The position numbers were made by a program, and so were the translations under genes. From positions 1 to 64,000 of the forward strand of contig CBDEWF010000143.1 of assembly GCA_965243775.1 (NCBI GenBank): 64,000 bases of DNA. The letters run 5' to 3'. The stretch is from Sansalvadorimonas sp965243775 (GTDB taxonomy: Bacteria; Pseudomonadota; Gammaproteobacteria; Pseudomonadales; Endozoicomonadaceae). Shown here one piece after another: positions 28,113 to 37,768 of the stretch. The notes under the pieces were generated by a model that worked only from the letters and a program-made list of their open reading frames with translations, did not search any database and was not told the origin of the DNA. How positions within the stretch are numbered: the stretch's first letter is position 1; each line of letters opens with the position of its first letter.

Positions 28113-29693
28113 TCAGGCAACAGGCATGGTAAACCAGAGAATGGCACCACCTTCCGGGTTACGCTCAAAACTTAAAACACCCCCATGGGTCTGGATAATG
28201 GAGTGGCAGACCGAAAGGCCAATTCCCATGCCATCGTGCTTGGTGGTGTAGAAAGGTGTGAACATCTTCTCTTCGGCATCATCTGCCAGACCATGACCAC
28301 GGTCGATCACTCTGACCCGAATAAAATCATTATCAACCTGCTGGGTTTCCACATAAATGCCGACATCCCTGGTGGACATGTCACGCATGGCTTCCATGGC
28401 ATTGCGCATAAGGTTAAGGGCAACCTGTTGAATCTGCAGCGGATCGACCCGTACCGGCGGGAGGTTGCCAGCAAGATTCAGATGAATCTCGATCTGGTTG
28501 TTCCTGGCATCGACCTCTGCCAGCTTTGCCACATCCTGGATAAGGCGATTGCAATCCACTTTTTCCAGACAGTGATCAGGTTTCTTTACAAAGCTGCGGA
28601 TGCGGGAAATGATATCCCCCGCCCGCTGGGCCTGGGTAGCAATTTTCCCCATAGCTTCCCGTATGGACTCAACATCCATGGGTTCCCGGGTAACCATACG
28701 CTTGCAAACCTGGGCATAATTATTAATAGCTGTTAAAGGCTGGTTGACTTCGTGGGCAAAGCCAGAAGCCATCTCTCCCATGCTGCTCAGGCGGGACATA
28801 TGGGTCAGTTTATCTTTCTGCTCGTCAACCTCATCCAGAGCTTGCTGCAGAATCTCCTGTTGCCGTTTCTTTTCGGTAATATCACGAAACACGACAACTG
28901 CACCATTATTTCGTCCTTCTTCCACAATGGGAGTGCATGAATAGTCCACCGGGAACAGGGTTTCATCGCGGCGCATAAATACACTGTCATCAATATTCTG
29001 GATAACGCCATTGATCAGTGTACGATACAAAGGGGTCTGTTCCCGGGGAACATGTGTACCTTCATTGACCCGCTGTAAGAACATTTCATAAAAATCACCG
29101 CCCTCCAGCTCATCCATGTTCCAACCGGTTATGCGGCTGGCAGCAGGATTGGCAAAGGAGACAAGCCCCTCTTCATTGACCCCGAAAATACCCTCGCGCA
29201 TGCTTTCCAGCAAACGCTGATTAGTAGCCTCCAGCTGCCGGTTTCTAGCCTCAAGAGCCTGCTCCAGGCGGTGAATTTTCAGCTGAGTTTCAACCCGTGC
29301 GATAACCTCATCAGCCTGAAATGGCTTGGCGATGTAATCCACCGCTCCGGTTTCCAGCCCTCTGACCTTGTCCCGGGTGTCATCCAGGGCTGACAGGAAT
29401 ATCACTGTAATGCTGGACAGTTCCTGATCGGCTTTCAGGCGCCGGCAGACTTCATAGCCGTCAATACCGGGCATCATGATATCCAGCAGAACCAGTGCCG
29501 GCCTGGCCTTGTTGGCAATGCGCAGAGCATTTTCACCATCTTTGGCAATCAGGAGCTTGTAACCCCGACCATTCAGCGTCTGCAGCAATACCTGCAGGTT
29601 GGTGGGGTTATCATCAACCAGAAGAATTTTTTCATCTTCCAACGATTGATCGGAAAAAAACATGGATTGACTCTGAGTCTGATTATTTGTCAT
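28113..29693 (-). CDS. Hybrid response regulator/sensor histidine kinase (REC-PAS-HisKA-HATPase)
   Basis: This 526-residue cytoplasmic signalling protein has an N-terminal receiver (phospho-acceptor Asp71 in LLDIMMPG), a short coiled segment and a PAS domain at about 160-275. A HisKA domain follows with His314 in GFAHEVNQPL and a HATPase ending near 520. The FAHEVNQPL box groups it with FixL/DctB-like kinases. I chose the ATG at 29693. The frame runs further upstream, but that part is encoded by the dispersed hairpin repeat, whose AAGG seven bases before this ATG would be the ribosome binding site. The gene directly follows another hybrid kinase, and the two may form one phosphorelay. Confidence 0.9.
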   Translation of the reverse strand: MTNNQTQSQSMFFSDQSLEDEKILLVDDNPTNLQVLLQTLNGRGYKLLIAKDGENALRIANKARPALVLLDIMMPGIDGYEVCRRLKADQELSSITVIFLSALDDTRDKVRGLETGAVDYIAKPFQADEVIARVETQLKIHRLEQALEARNRQLEATNQRLLESMREGIFGVNEEGLVSFANPAASRITGWNMDELEGGDFYEMFLQRVNEGTHVPREQTPLYRTLINGVIQNIDDSVFMRRDETLFPVDYSCTPIVEEGRNNGAVVVFRDITEKKRQQEILQQALDEVDEQKDKLTHMSRLSSMGEMASGFAHEVNQPLTAINNYAQVCKRMVTREPMDVESIREAMGKIATQAQRAGDIISRIRSFVKKPDHCLEKVDCNRLIQDVAKLAEVDARNNQIEIHLNLAGNLPPVRVDPLQIQQVALNLMRNAMEAMRDMSTRDVGIYVETQQVDNDFIRVRVIDRGHGLADDAEEKMFTPFYTTKHDGMGIGLSVCHSIIQTHGGVLSFERNPEGGAILWFTMPVA

Positions 29694-29790
29694 AGAAGTG
29701 CCTTTTTCATCACCCTGGGGTGACGCAAAAGGCACTTTACCAGTAGGACACATAGCATCCGTAGGGCATACAACCCGTTCATGGCTGTTT
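29691..29790 (-). repeat. Dispersed hairpin/RBS repeat, copy C
   Basis: On the minus strand it begins AAACAGCCATGAAC (29790 downward), continues for about 40 bases, then forms a strong hairpin. The arms are AAGTGCCTTTT and AAAAGGCACTT (29737-29695), with an inner TCACCC/GGGTGA stem. CT and the ATG at 29693-29691 follow. The AAGG in the 3' arm is seven bases before that ATG, which is the likely start of the REC-PAS kinase. When the hairpin folds, the AAGG is paired. Confidence 0.85.
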
Positions 29791-29904
29791 GTTTCTGCTG
29801 TCAAAGTTCTCTCCCCCGAAGCTCGGGGCCAAAGTATAGAGGTGTCAGAATCCGTTGGCAGAGGATTGTATTCAAGCTGTTTTATCCCTGGCCACTGCGG
29901 CGGC

Positions 29905-32900
29905 CTAATCAACGGCACACATCTCTGTCAACTGCGAAAGCATCTCTTCCAACTGGTCAAGCGCCAGAGCATCACAATACTCCAGGATGCGGTTTGCCCA
30001 GAAAGCAATAGCCTGATCCTCATCTGTCATCCCCAGTGCCGCAGTGCGTACAGCCTCAACATCTCCCATCTCCATAGCATCAGACAACTGACTGACAAGA
30101 TGTTGAGCCTGTGCTTCAGAGAGGGCTGGAAGAGCATCAGCTGAAGATGACTGATGACTCTCGACATGACTCCAGACCAGATTCAGGTGCCTGCGGATTA
30201 CCTGAAAGAGTTCGTTTACGCGGAAAGGCTTGCCGATGAAATCAACAAAACCCCAGCGTTTGATTATGTCCGGCAGCGACGGATAGACACCGGCAGAAAT
30301 GGCAACGATTGGTGGACACTCATCATCAAGCCGAGCCTTCATGGTATGGGCGGCACGAAAACCACTCATACCCGTCATGCGCAGATCCATCAGCACCAGA
30401 TCAATAGCATCCTTCTGGACGACGGCAAGCGCCTCCCTGCCACTGCTGACCGCGACAACATCAAAGCCTGCCGTAATCAGCATCTGAGCAAGGATATCCC
30501 GATTGGTGGCCGTATCATCGACCACCAGCACCCGAACCACCTGCCCAGAGGCCAGATGATCGATATCACGCTCTGTCAGCACTTTGTCTATCAGGCAGCA
30601 CTGAGCTTCACCCTCGGCGTGTTTGAGTGGCAGGGAAAGAGTAAACCGGCTGCCCTTGTGTGGCTGGCTGGTGACATTGAGACTTCCTCCCATGGCCACA
30701 GCCAGACGGCGACTGATTGATAATCCGAGCCCGGTTCCCCCTTCATGGCGCCCATCATCCCCTTGGCGGAATGGGTCAAAAATATGCCGGATCTGCTCTT
30801 TACTGATACCAATTCCTGTATCCATAACCTCAAAGGCAATATCACCATTCACAGAGTTATAGACAGTCAGGGTTACACCACCAATATCAGTAAACTTAAT
30901 GGCGTTACCTACCAGATTAATCAAAATCTGGCGTAGCTTGGTTTCATCAACATGTACGCAGCGAGGTACATCTGGACGAATAATCATTTCCAGTTTAAGC
31001 CCGGCTTTTTCTGCTTTCTGATAGAGAATCTGCTCCACAGCTTCGACAAGAAGCGTCAGACTTGTGACCTCGTAATGAAGCTCCATCTCCCCGGCTTCGA
31101 TCTTGGTTAAGTCGAGAATGTCATTTATCAGCGTCAGCAAATGCTGACCGCAGGTCTGGATCGCCATCAGCCGTTCATGCTGCAAAGGGGTCACATCGGC
31201 ATCACTCAGTAACAGCTGGGCATATCCAAGTACACCATTGAGAGGGGTACGCAGCTCATGGCTCATATTCGAGAGGAACAGGCTCTTGGCTTTGTTGGCA
31301 GCTTCAGCCTGATCCCGAGCTTCAGCCAGAGCCCTGGCCGCATTTTTTTCAGCCGTTCTGTCCCTGGCCAGACCTTCAATAGCAGTCACCTGTCCCCGTT
31401 CATTGAAAGCAGGAGACTCCAGGATTTCCATGATACAGACACTGCCATCTGCCCGGACAAGCTCCAGTTCAAAGCTGGACTGCGTCTGCCCTTCAACGAG
31501 GTGACTGAGAACCTCACTCACCTTCTGCCTGTCGGAATCTCTATGTAACAGGTTCTTGCCGCTCTGCATAAACTCATCCGGGGTATATCCAAGAATGGGC
31601 TTGACAGAATCGGTCACATAAACGAATGAACCATCCACTCTCATCGTGTAGAAAATACACTCCTGCTGCAGCCCCTCAATCATACGACGATAGCGCTCTT
31701 CACTGGCACGCAGAGCCCGCTCGGCAGCATAGCGATCGCTGATATCCCGCATGGAGATGGAAATCATCATGCCTTCCGGGGAGTTGATACCACTCAGGGT
31801 CATTTCAACGGGAAGGGTGTGGCCAGAACTCTTTCTGGCCCGCAGTTCCATAGCTGTACCAACCCGCTTTCGAATGCGTTCGGAAGATGTATTTTTAAGG
31901 AACGGGAACCGGTTCACCTCACTGTCCGGGAACAGGCACTTGATGGACTGCCCTACCAGAGAGGAGCGGACATAACCAAACAGTGCTTCCGTCCTGGCAT
32001 TAACCATGGTGATAAAGCCATCAGCATCAGTGATGACCACAGCATCTGGAGCAGACTCCAACAGACCTTTGAAGCGCGCAGTATCACTCACCCGGTCACT
32101 GATATTCCGCCCCATTCCCTCAACCCCTACGATATGACCCTTCAGGTCGTAGACAGGGACTTTGACAATCTCAATATGGTGAACACTGTTATTACCACCA
32201 TACATTTCCACTTCATAGATACCTGAAACCCCTGTTTCAATCACACTCTGGGTCACTTCCATAGCCCCGTGATTGCCTGGAGAATCGGTATAAAACTTGG
32301 TGTAGTGCTGGGAATATTCTTTGGGAGTCAGGCCTATTACATCCTGCACCGATGGACTGACATACTTTATCAACCCATCAATATCGTGACTGAAATAAAA
32401 ATAGTGACCACTCAACGCCTGAACAATTCGGTCAAAGGAGGTAACCCGGGCCTTGCGTTCAGCCTGTTCCCGCAAAACCAGCTGACTGGTCATCTTGGAA
32501 AACTGCCGAGCCAGCTTACCAACCTCATCACTGGAGCGAACACTGATGCGGGTATCTAGATGCCCCGATGCCACCCTTGCCATAGCCCGATCAAGTTTTC
32601 TGAGGGGCCGGGTAATTCGCCCGGTCACAAACCAGACACTGATAAAAATCATAATCAGTGACATCACCAGGATGGCTGCTTCAACCCAAGCATCGGCGCT
32701 GACCAGCGCCATAATCTCTCTCTTGGGAGTCGCCGCAATCAATTGCCAGCGGGTGCTTGGCAGCTGCTGACGAAGAGCCAGGTAGTCGTCCCCCCTGAAA
32801 CTCGCCTCTGTGCTGGTAATATCATTTTCAACCATCCACTGCAGCAGCTCCCCCAGAAAGACATTCAGGGCAAAAAAAGAGTGTTCACTTCGCACTGCGG

Positions 32901-33567
32901 CTCCTTCGGAGGCAGACGAGAAAATATACTCACCCCGTTCGTTTATCAGGCTGTAACGGGATTCAAAATCAAAGGGAATATCCCACCCTTTTTGCAGTAC
33001 AGAACTGGGCAAAAAACCAAAGGTCACTCCCAGATTTGGATTATTCATATGGGATATGGCATAGACATAACCGGTATGTTTACCTGTACCATCAAGATCT
33101 ATCTGCCGAGACCAGCGGCTGGGGGCTCCAGATTCCAGCCATTCGCTGAACCAAAGATCCAGTCCCGGTAACTCCTGCAGCCTGGAATATTCATCCCAGA
33201 GACCACTGTCCTGCCAGATCAAAGCTACCCGATAGTCCTTATCACCGTTATCCCATACGACTCCCAGTGAAGAAAGGTCCTGGCTGGTTCGCACCAGGGA
33301 TTCCCCAAGGCTCATCAGCTGAGACCGATTCAAATCATCAACTTCCAGCAGGACCGAAGAGGTACTTTGTACCGTCAGCACAGCATCATACAGATAGCCA
33401 TCAATAAGAGCAGCCATACTGGCTGTTGTTTCACGGAGGCGGTTCTCTATATACCGTGTCTCAACCACAGCACTGCGATACAGGGAAATAAGAAAGATAA
33501 TGTTGTATATCAGTGTGACTGGAATAACCGTGAAGATAATGATTTTCTTGCGGATCGATAAGGTCAC
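29905..33567 (-). CDS. Membrane-bound hybrid sensor histidine kinase with three PAS domains
   Basis: This 1220-residue inner-membrane kinase has membrane spans at about 8-30 and 293-315 around a periplasmic sensor of roughly 260 residues (Cache-like by layout). HAMP (316-368), three PAS domains (about 375-495, 497-615 and 620-740) and HisKA with His770 (SNMSHELRTPLNG) come next. HATPase (about 870-1000) and a receiver (VRVLVVDDTATNRDIL, phospho-Asp in VLMDLRMTG) follow. The last 80 residues are helical but show no clear Hpt histidine. The domain order resembles BarA/EvgS-type sensors. The signal is unknown. The second kinase downstream has its own receiver. Confidence 0.88.
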   Translation of the reverse strand: MTLSIRKKIIIFTVIPVTLIYNIIFLISLYRSAVVETRYIENRLRETTASMAALIDGYLYDAVLTVQSTSSVLLEVDDLNRSQLMSLGESLVRTSQDLSSLGVVWDNGDKDYRVALIWQDSGLWDEYSRLQELPGLDLWFSEWLESGAPSRWSRQIDLDGTGKHTGYVYAISHMNNPNLGVTFGFLPSSVLQKGWDIPFDFESRYSLINERGEYIFSSASEGAAVRSEHSFFALNVFLGELLQWMVENDITSTEASFRGDDYLALRQQLPSTRWQLIAATPKREIMALVSADAWVEAAILVMSLIMIFISVWFVTGRITRPLRKLDRAMARVASGHLDTRISVRSSDEVGKLARQFSKMTSQLVLREQAERKARVTSFDRIVQALSGHYFYFSHDIDGLIKYVSPSVQDVIGLTPKEYSQHYTKFYTDSPGNHGAMEVTQSVIETGVSGIYEVEMYGGNNSVHHIEIVKVPVYDLKGHIVGVEGMGRNISDRVSDTARFKGLLESAPDAVVITDADGFITMVNARTEALFGYVRSSLVGQSIKCLFPDSEVNRFPFLKNTSSERIRKRVGTAMELRARKSSGHTLPVEMTLSGINSPEGMMISISMRDISDRYAAERALRASEERYRRMIEGLQQECIFYTMRVDGSFVYVTDSVKPILGYTPDEFMQSGKNLLHRDSDRQKVSEVLSHLVEGQTQSSFELELVRADGSVCIMEILESPAFNERGQVTAIEGLARDRTAEKNAARALAEARDQAEAANKAKSLFLSNMSHELRTPLNGVLGYAQLLLSDADVTPLQHERLMAIQTCGQHLLTLINDILDLTKIEAGEMELHYEVTSLTLLVEAVEQILYQKAEKAGLKLEMIIRPDVPRCVHVDETKLRQILINLVGNAIKFTDIGGVTLTVYNSVNGDIAFEVMDTGIGISKEQIRHIFDPFRQGDDGRHEGGTGLGLSISRRLAVAMGGSLNVTSQPHKGSRFTLSLPLKHAEGEAQCCLIDKVLTERDIDHLASGQVVRVLVVDDTATNRDILAQMLITAGFDVVAVSSGREALAVVQKDAIDLVLMDLRMTGMSGFRAAHTMKARLDDECPPIVAISAGVYPSLPDIIKRWGFVDFIGKPFRVNELFQVIRRHLNLVWSHVESHQSSSADALPALSEAQAQHLVSQLSDAMEMGDVEAVRTAALGMTDEDQAIAFWANRILEYCDALALDQLEEMLSQLTEMCAVD

Positions 33568-33783
33568 TACCGGCGCTCTGCTGCTGATTAAAAAACGGGG
33601 AGTTCTCGCGCAGGCACAACTCTACCAACACCCACCGAAACCAAAATAGGCACAACCCGAAACACCACCGATATTCACTACATAAACTGTCCTCTTTCAT
33701 AAAATCATGAACCAATATTGCCTAGGAAAGTTCAGGTTTCTGATATGATCACTGACTTGGTTTACGGGTAAAACGGAAGATCC

Positions 33784-34671
33784 ATGGAAATTCTTGTCAT
33801 TGGAGGAGCCGGCCAGATTGGCCAGGAGCTGTGTCGACTGCTTCAGGATGAAGACATTTCATTCAGGGCACCAGATCGGGACGAACTGGATCTTGCAGAT
33901 CACAAAAACCTGACCCGGAAAATCAAGGAGTGGAAGCCGGATATCGTGATCAATACGGCCGGATACAGGGATGCCGGCCATGCCAATGATGAGCCTTCGC
34001 GCTGTTACCTGATGAACCGTGACTGTGTGGCCAGCCTTGCCGATGCCTGCCATACCGCCGAAGCAGCCCTTATCCAGATTTCATCCTGGCGCGTTTTCGA
34101 TGGCTCAAAAAGTGAAGCTTACTCAGAAAAAGACACACCGAACCCGAAGGGGGTACTGGGCAGCAGTTTCTGGCTGGGTGAGCAGCAGGTTCATCAGCGC
34201 TGCCCCCGCCATATTATTCTGCGGCTGTCGTGGATAATCAGCCACCGGGGATATAACCGGGTAACCCGTCTGCTGAACAGTTTCGATGAAGGCAGGCCTG
34301 CCGGAACCTGCCCTAACCATACCGGGTGTCCAACAACTGCTGAAGATGTAGCCCGCGTACTGCTGGCACTGGTACTGCAGTTAAGTTGTGGCATTGATGC
34401 GTGGGGAACCTATCACTACAGTGCGGCTGAACCGGTTGATGAATACTCACTGGCTGAAGTTGTCCTGGCCGAAGCTTGCCAGTACACCGATATTTCTGAT
34501 TCCCAGCTTCCCATTGATACCAGTGAAGATGTGGGGGATACCCAAAGTCAGATAAATGCCAGCCTAAGCAGCACTCACCTCAAACATACCTTTGGCATTA
34601 TGTCCAACCCCTGGCGCAGCGGTTTGGCACGTCTGGTGAGGAACTATTACCTTGATAAAAAAGTACTTTAA
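33784..34671 (+). CDS. RmlD-like sugar-nucleotide reductase homologue with altered active site
   Basis: This 295-residue protein has the Rossmann start MEILVIGGAGQIGQELC and the overall order of dTDP-4-dehydrorhamnose reductase (RmlD), including VINTAGYRDAGHA and ISSWRVFDGS. The catalytic YxxxK segment of the family (P-x-x-V-Y-G-x-x-K) reads PKGVLGSSFWLGE here, so both tyrosine and lysine are replaced. It may bind NAD(P)H or a sugar nucleotide without reducing it. It is a single gene without other rml genes, after GGAAGA, and divergent from the large kinase. Confidence 0.72.
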   Translation: MEILVIGGAGQIGQELCRLLQDEDISFRAPDRDELDLADHKNLTRKIKEWKPDIVINTAGYRDAGHANDEPSRCYLMNRDCVASLADACHTAEAALIQISSWRVFDGSKSEAYSEKDTPNPKGVLGSSFWLGEQQVHQRCPRHIILRLSWIISHRGYNRVTRLLNSFDEGRPAGTCPNHTGCPTTAEDVARVLLALVLQLSCGIDAWGTYHYSAAEPVDEYSLAEVVLAEACQYTDISDSQLPIDTSEDVGDTQSQINASLSSTHLKHTFGIMSNPWRSGLARLVRNYYLDKKVL

Positions 34672-34740
34672 AGGAAAAGTTGCCTGTAGGCATACTTGAT
34701 CGGGATAATAAGGCCATAATAAGAACCAGTTCAGGCACCC

Positions 34741-35415
34741 ATGGGCTACTTTTTCAAACTGGCACTCGCTTTCTCACTGATATGGACAGCTCCCCAAATC
34801 TTTGCTGCTGACAGCGCCAGACAACATGACAGCAGGAGCCCAAACCAGCAACATGATGAGCTGTTACAGCGTATCGCCACCATTGAGCAGAGTAACAGAA
34901 GACTCCGGCTGGCTATTGGCCGGCAGGAACGACAGATTCAGCGTCAGCAGCAGGAACTGAAAAGATCACATCAGCTGCTGGAGAGTCTGGATAGTTACAG
35001 TGACCAGATTCAGCAAAGCATCGATAAAGCCCGCAATAACCCCTATCGCCAGTCTTCTGTTTTAGTTGTTCCCGGTTTTCAACTTGATTCACCAACTCCA
35101 TCTGTCAGGTTTCTTGCCAGTCTGAAGCTTCTGCGGGAAGAGTACGAGAACAGCATCCGTCTAACAACCTGGAGTGGCCAGCTGAACAGCGGCCAGCAGG
35201 TTGAGTTTGTAAAACTCGGCAGGATTGCCCTGTATGCCCTTAGCCCTGATCTTGAAGAAGGAGCCATATATTTACCTGATAAAGAGCAGTGGCAGTCCCT
35301 CACCCCTTCAGAAATCAGTGAACTGGTCAGAGCCCGCAAGATTGCCCTGAAAGAGGAACCCTCCGACTGGTTATACCTGCCACTGCCCCGACAACCAGAG
35401 AGAGGTACCCGATGA
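34741..35415 (+). CDS. DUF3450-like periplasmic coiled-coil protein
   Basis: This 224-residue protein has a signal peptide (cleavage after IFAA) and a coiled coil at about residues 35-95 rich in Q, R and L. A C-terminal part follows that matches DUF3450 proteins in EFVKLGRIALYALSPD. DUF3450 genes usually begin the TtpC-type TonB2 cluster, where they accompany a long ExbB-like protein, ExbB, ExbD and TonB. Here only the next gene of that series follows, overlapping by four bases (ATGA). Confidence 0.7.
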   Translation: MGYFFKLALAFSLIWTAPQIFAADSARQHDSRSPNQQHDELLQRIATIEQSNRRLRLAIGRQERQIQRQQQELKRSHQLLESLDSYSDQIQQSIDKARNNPYRQSSVLVVPGFQLDSPTPSVRFLASLKLLREEYENSIRLTTWSGQLNSGQQVEFVKLGRIALYALSPDLEEGAIYLPDKEQWQSLTPSEISELVRARKIALKEEPSDWLYLPLPRQPERGTR

Positions 35416-36704
35416 AAACAGCCTCCACTCTTATTTTATTATTCTCAATTCTGGCAGGAACAGGTCATGGTGCAGCCGGTTCTGGCTCTATCTCAGATTT
35501 CATAGTCGATATAGCTGATACAGTTGATCTGCAAAAAAGGCTTCAGCAGCTTGAACAGGAAAACAACAGCCTGAATGAGAAATGGCGCACCAACAAGCAG
35601 GTGATAAAAGAGTTATCCGACCGAGAGAAGCAAGTGTTTCCAGAACGCGATGCATTTATTAATGGCCTTAAGGCTGAGTTTTCGCTGATACACAAAAAGG
35701 CGGCAACCTTACCTGTTACCCCGCTGTCACCCGGACGCCTGAACACCTTTGCAGAATTCAGCCAGATAGCCAGCCTTCCTCCACCACCCCAGCTACATCA
35801 GGCGATCACCCATATTCATCAGCTGATTGCCGATACGGCAATCAGAGAGACGAGGGATACTCCTGTCGTTCAACTCGACGGTTCTGTACAAACCCAGGCT
35901 GTCACCTACGCAGGGCCATTCACTGCCTTCAGTCGGGACAACTTTCTTATCTACCACCCTGCCCTGGATAAGCTGCTGACGGCTCCTTACCAACCAGATA
36001 TTATTACCAGGCTGCAAGCAGACGATACCCCCGGCAGTAACCATCTGACTCTACCCATAGACCCTGACCACGGGGTGCTGCTGACCACCCGCTCCAGGCA
36101 ACCCGGCCTTTGGAGCCTGGTAAAGAACAGTGGTATATCTGGCTGGCTGATTATTCTTCTGGGAATAACGGCTGTAACCCTGTTAACAGTTCATATGCAC
36201 AAGCTGCGGAACAAAATACATGCTGCCAACTGGCAAAAAGCTCACCTGAATACTCTCTCTGATCAAAACATTCTGGGCAGAATCTTGATCACCTGGCACT
36301 CTACCGACCAGGGAACAAAAGACAGGTCTGCGATCAAAGCCCTGAAGGTTGAACTGCTCCAACTACAAAATCAGCACAGTACAAACAAATTACTGCTGTT
36401 TTTAGTTCCCGTTTCAGGACTGTTAATTTCCGCCATTGATATGACCACTGTCTTGCAAACCCTTTCAGCCAACCAGAGTCCAGGTCATTTACAGGCAGCG
36501 GGAATGGTAACGCCCCTGGTTAAATTCATCATGACCCTGGCAGCAACCCTTGTGATCCTGGCAGGTTATTTTCTGGTTTCACTACGTTTGCAAAAGCTGG
36601 TGTTGATCCTGGAGCAACAGGCTGCAGAACTGTTCACCAGCCCAGTAAAAACCATCCAGCCTCCCCCTTACACCATCAAGAAAGCTACTACCCATGTGGA
36701 ATAA
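35412..36704 (+). CDS. Divergent TtpC/ExbB-like membrane protein
   Basis: This 430-residue protein has a signal peptide, a coiled coil near residues 38-80 and a periplasmic domain. Three hydrophobic segments come next (about 243-263, 337-355 and 375-395). The order and the phrase GLWSLVKNSGISGWLIILLG match the long MotA/TolQ/ExbB proton-channel proteins of TonB2 systems (TtpC). The normally conserved channel region is much diverged: the usual PLLGLLGTVTGMI block reads PVSGLLISAIDMT. No exbB, exbD or tonB follows, so the pair may have a new role or be decaying. Confidence 0.6.
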   Translation: MKTASTLILLFSILAGTGHGAAGSGSISDFIVDIADTVDLQKRLQQLEQENNSLNEKWRTNKQVIKELSDREKQVFPERDAFINGLKAEFSLIHKKAATLPVTPLSPGRLNTFAEFSQIASLPPPPQLHQAITHIHQLIADTAIRETRDTPVVQLDGSVQTQAVTYAGPFTAFSRDNFLIYHPALDKLLTAPYQPDIITRLQADDTPGSNHLTLPIDPDHGVLLTTRSRQPGLWSLVKNSGISGWLIILLGITAVTLLTVHMHKLRNKIHAANWQKAHLNTLSDQNILGRILITWHSTDQGTKDRSAIKALKVELLQLQNQHSTNKLLLFLVPVSGLLISAIDMTTVLQTLSANQSPGHLQAAGMVTPLVKFIMTLAATLVILAGYFLVSLRLQKLVLILEQQAAELFTSPVKTIQPPPYTIKKATTHVE

Positions 36705-36784
36705 CAGTATGTAACTGTAGGAATCACGGGGCATTCTTTATACACTTCTCAAACCGATAAGCATTTAACTCCAAGTTGTCAGAT

Positions 36785-37660
36785 ATGAAGTCAGACCACT
36801 TAAACCATCAGGGCAGCTTTTCTATCGGTTTAGCCCAATGGGCAACCCCGCAATGGCAGGGATTATTTTTCCCTTCTGGCAAAAATCCTCTTTACCAATA
36901 CAGCCGCGTTTTCTCGACCGTTGAAGGAAATACCACCTTCTATGCCCTGCCCACAGCTGAAAATGTTCAGCGCTGGGTGGAATCAGTACCTTCTGGCTTC
37001 GAGTTCTGTTTCAAACTTCCACGAGTTATCACTCACAGTGGAAAGCTGGAACCGCAACAATCAGAGTTACTGGAGTTTTTCCATCGTCTCTCTCCTCTTG
37101 AGGACTTCCTTGGCCCCTTTATGATCCAGCTGCCTGCTCAGGCAGGAGCAAACAGCTTGTCGTTGATTGAATCCTTCATCAAAGGCTTGCCGGACAGTTT
37201 CCAGTACTCCCTGGAAGTGCGCCACCCTGTTTTCTTTCAAAAAGGTTCAGAGGAGCAGCAACTTAACCAGTTACTGGCCAGACACGGCATTGACCGGGTC
37301 AGCCTCGACAGCAGAGCCCTGTTTTCTGCCCGACCAGACAGCCATGTGATGATTGATGCCCAGCAAAAGAAACCAAAGCTTCCCGTTCATGCCGTTGCAA
37401 CAGGGCAACGCCCGATTATCCGCTTTATAGGGCGAATGGAAGCAGAGCAGAATGAAGTTTATTGGCAACCCTGGCTGGCAAAAATCCCGCAATGGGTAGC
37501 AGAGGGAAGGAAACCCATTATGTTTATCCACACTCCCGACAACCTGCAGGCTCCTGCCCACGCCCGCCTTTTCCACCAGCAGCTCTCCCGGCTGGTAAAA
37601 GATAGTGGCGAACTGCCCGCTTTTCCGGTGGCAACGTCTCAACAAGAAGACCTGTTCTAA
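36785..37660 (+). CDS. DUF72 family protein (YecE-like)
   Basis: This 291-residue cytoplasmic protein has the TIM-barrel-like DUF72 fold. Recognisable parts are IGLAQWATPQWQGLFFP, the early VEGNTTFYALPT and FEFCFKLPRVITH. The function of DUF72 is not established. The ATG at 36785 was chosen, but a TTG three codons earlier is possible and neither has a strong ribosome binding site. It stands alone, 80 bp after the ExbB-like gene. Confidence 0.85.
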   Translation: MKSDHLNHQGSFSIGLAQWATPQWQGLFFPSGKNPLYQYSRVFSTVEGNTTFYALPTAENVQRWVESVPSGFEFCFKLPRVITHSGKLEPQQSELLEFFHRLSPLEDFLGPFMIQLPAQAGANSLSLIESFIKGLPDSFQYSLEVRHPVFFQKGSEEQQLNQLLARHGIDRVSLDSRALFSARPDSHVMIDAQQKKPKLPVHAVATGQRPIIRFIGRMEAEQNEVYWQPWLAKIPQWVAEGRKPIMFIHTPDNLQAPAHARLFHQQLSRLVKDSGELPAFPVATSQQEDLF

Positions 37661-37768
37661 AAACAGTTGGTAAATCAACTAGTTGCTAGCCTTTTATGCC
37701 CACAGAACTTTTCTAAAATAAAACAGTCCAACTCCATGGACTTAAGGATTTTGAGGATTCAGGTTTCG

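Noticed and set aside
29694..29918. 75-codon N-terminal extension of the REC-PAS kinase
   Set aside because: It is encoded by the dispersed repeat and the end of the upstream kinase, with no ribosome binding site at its start.
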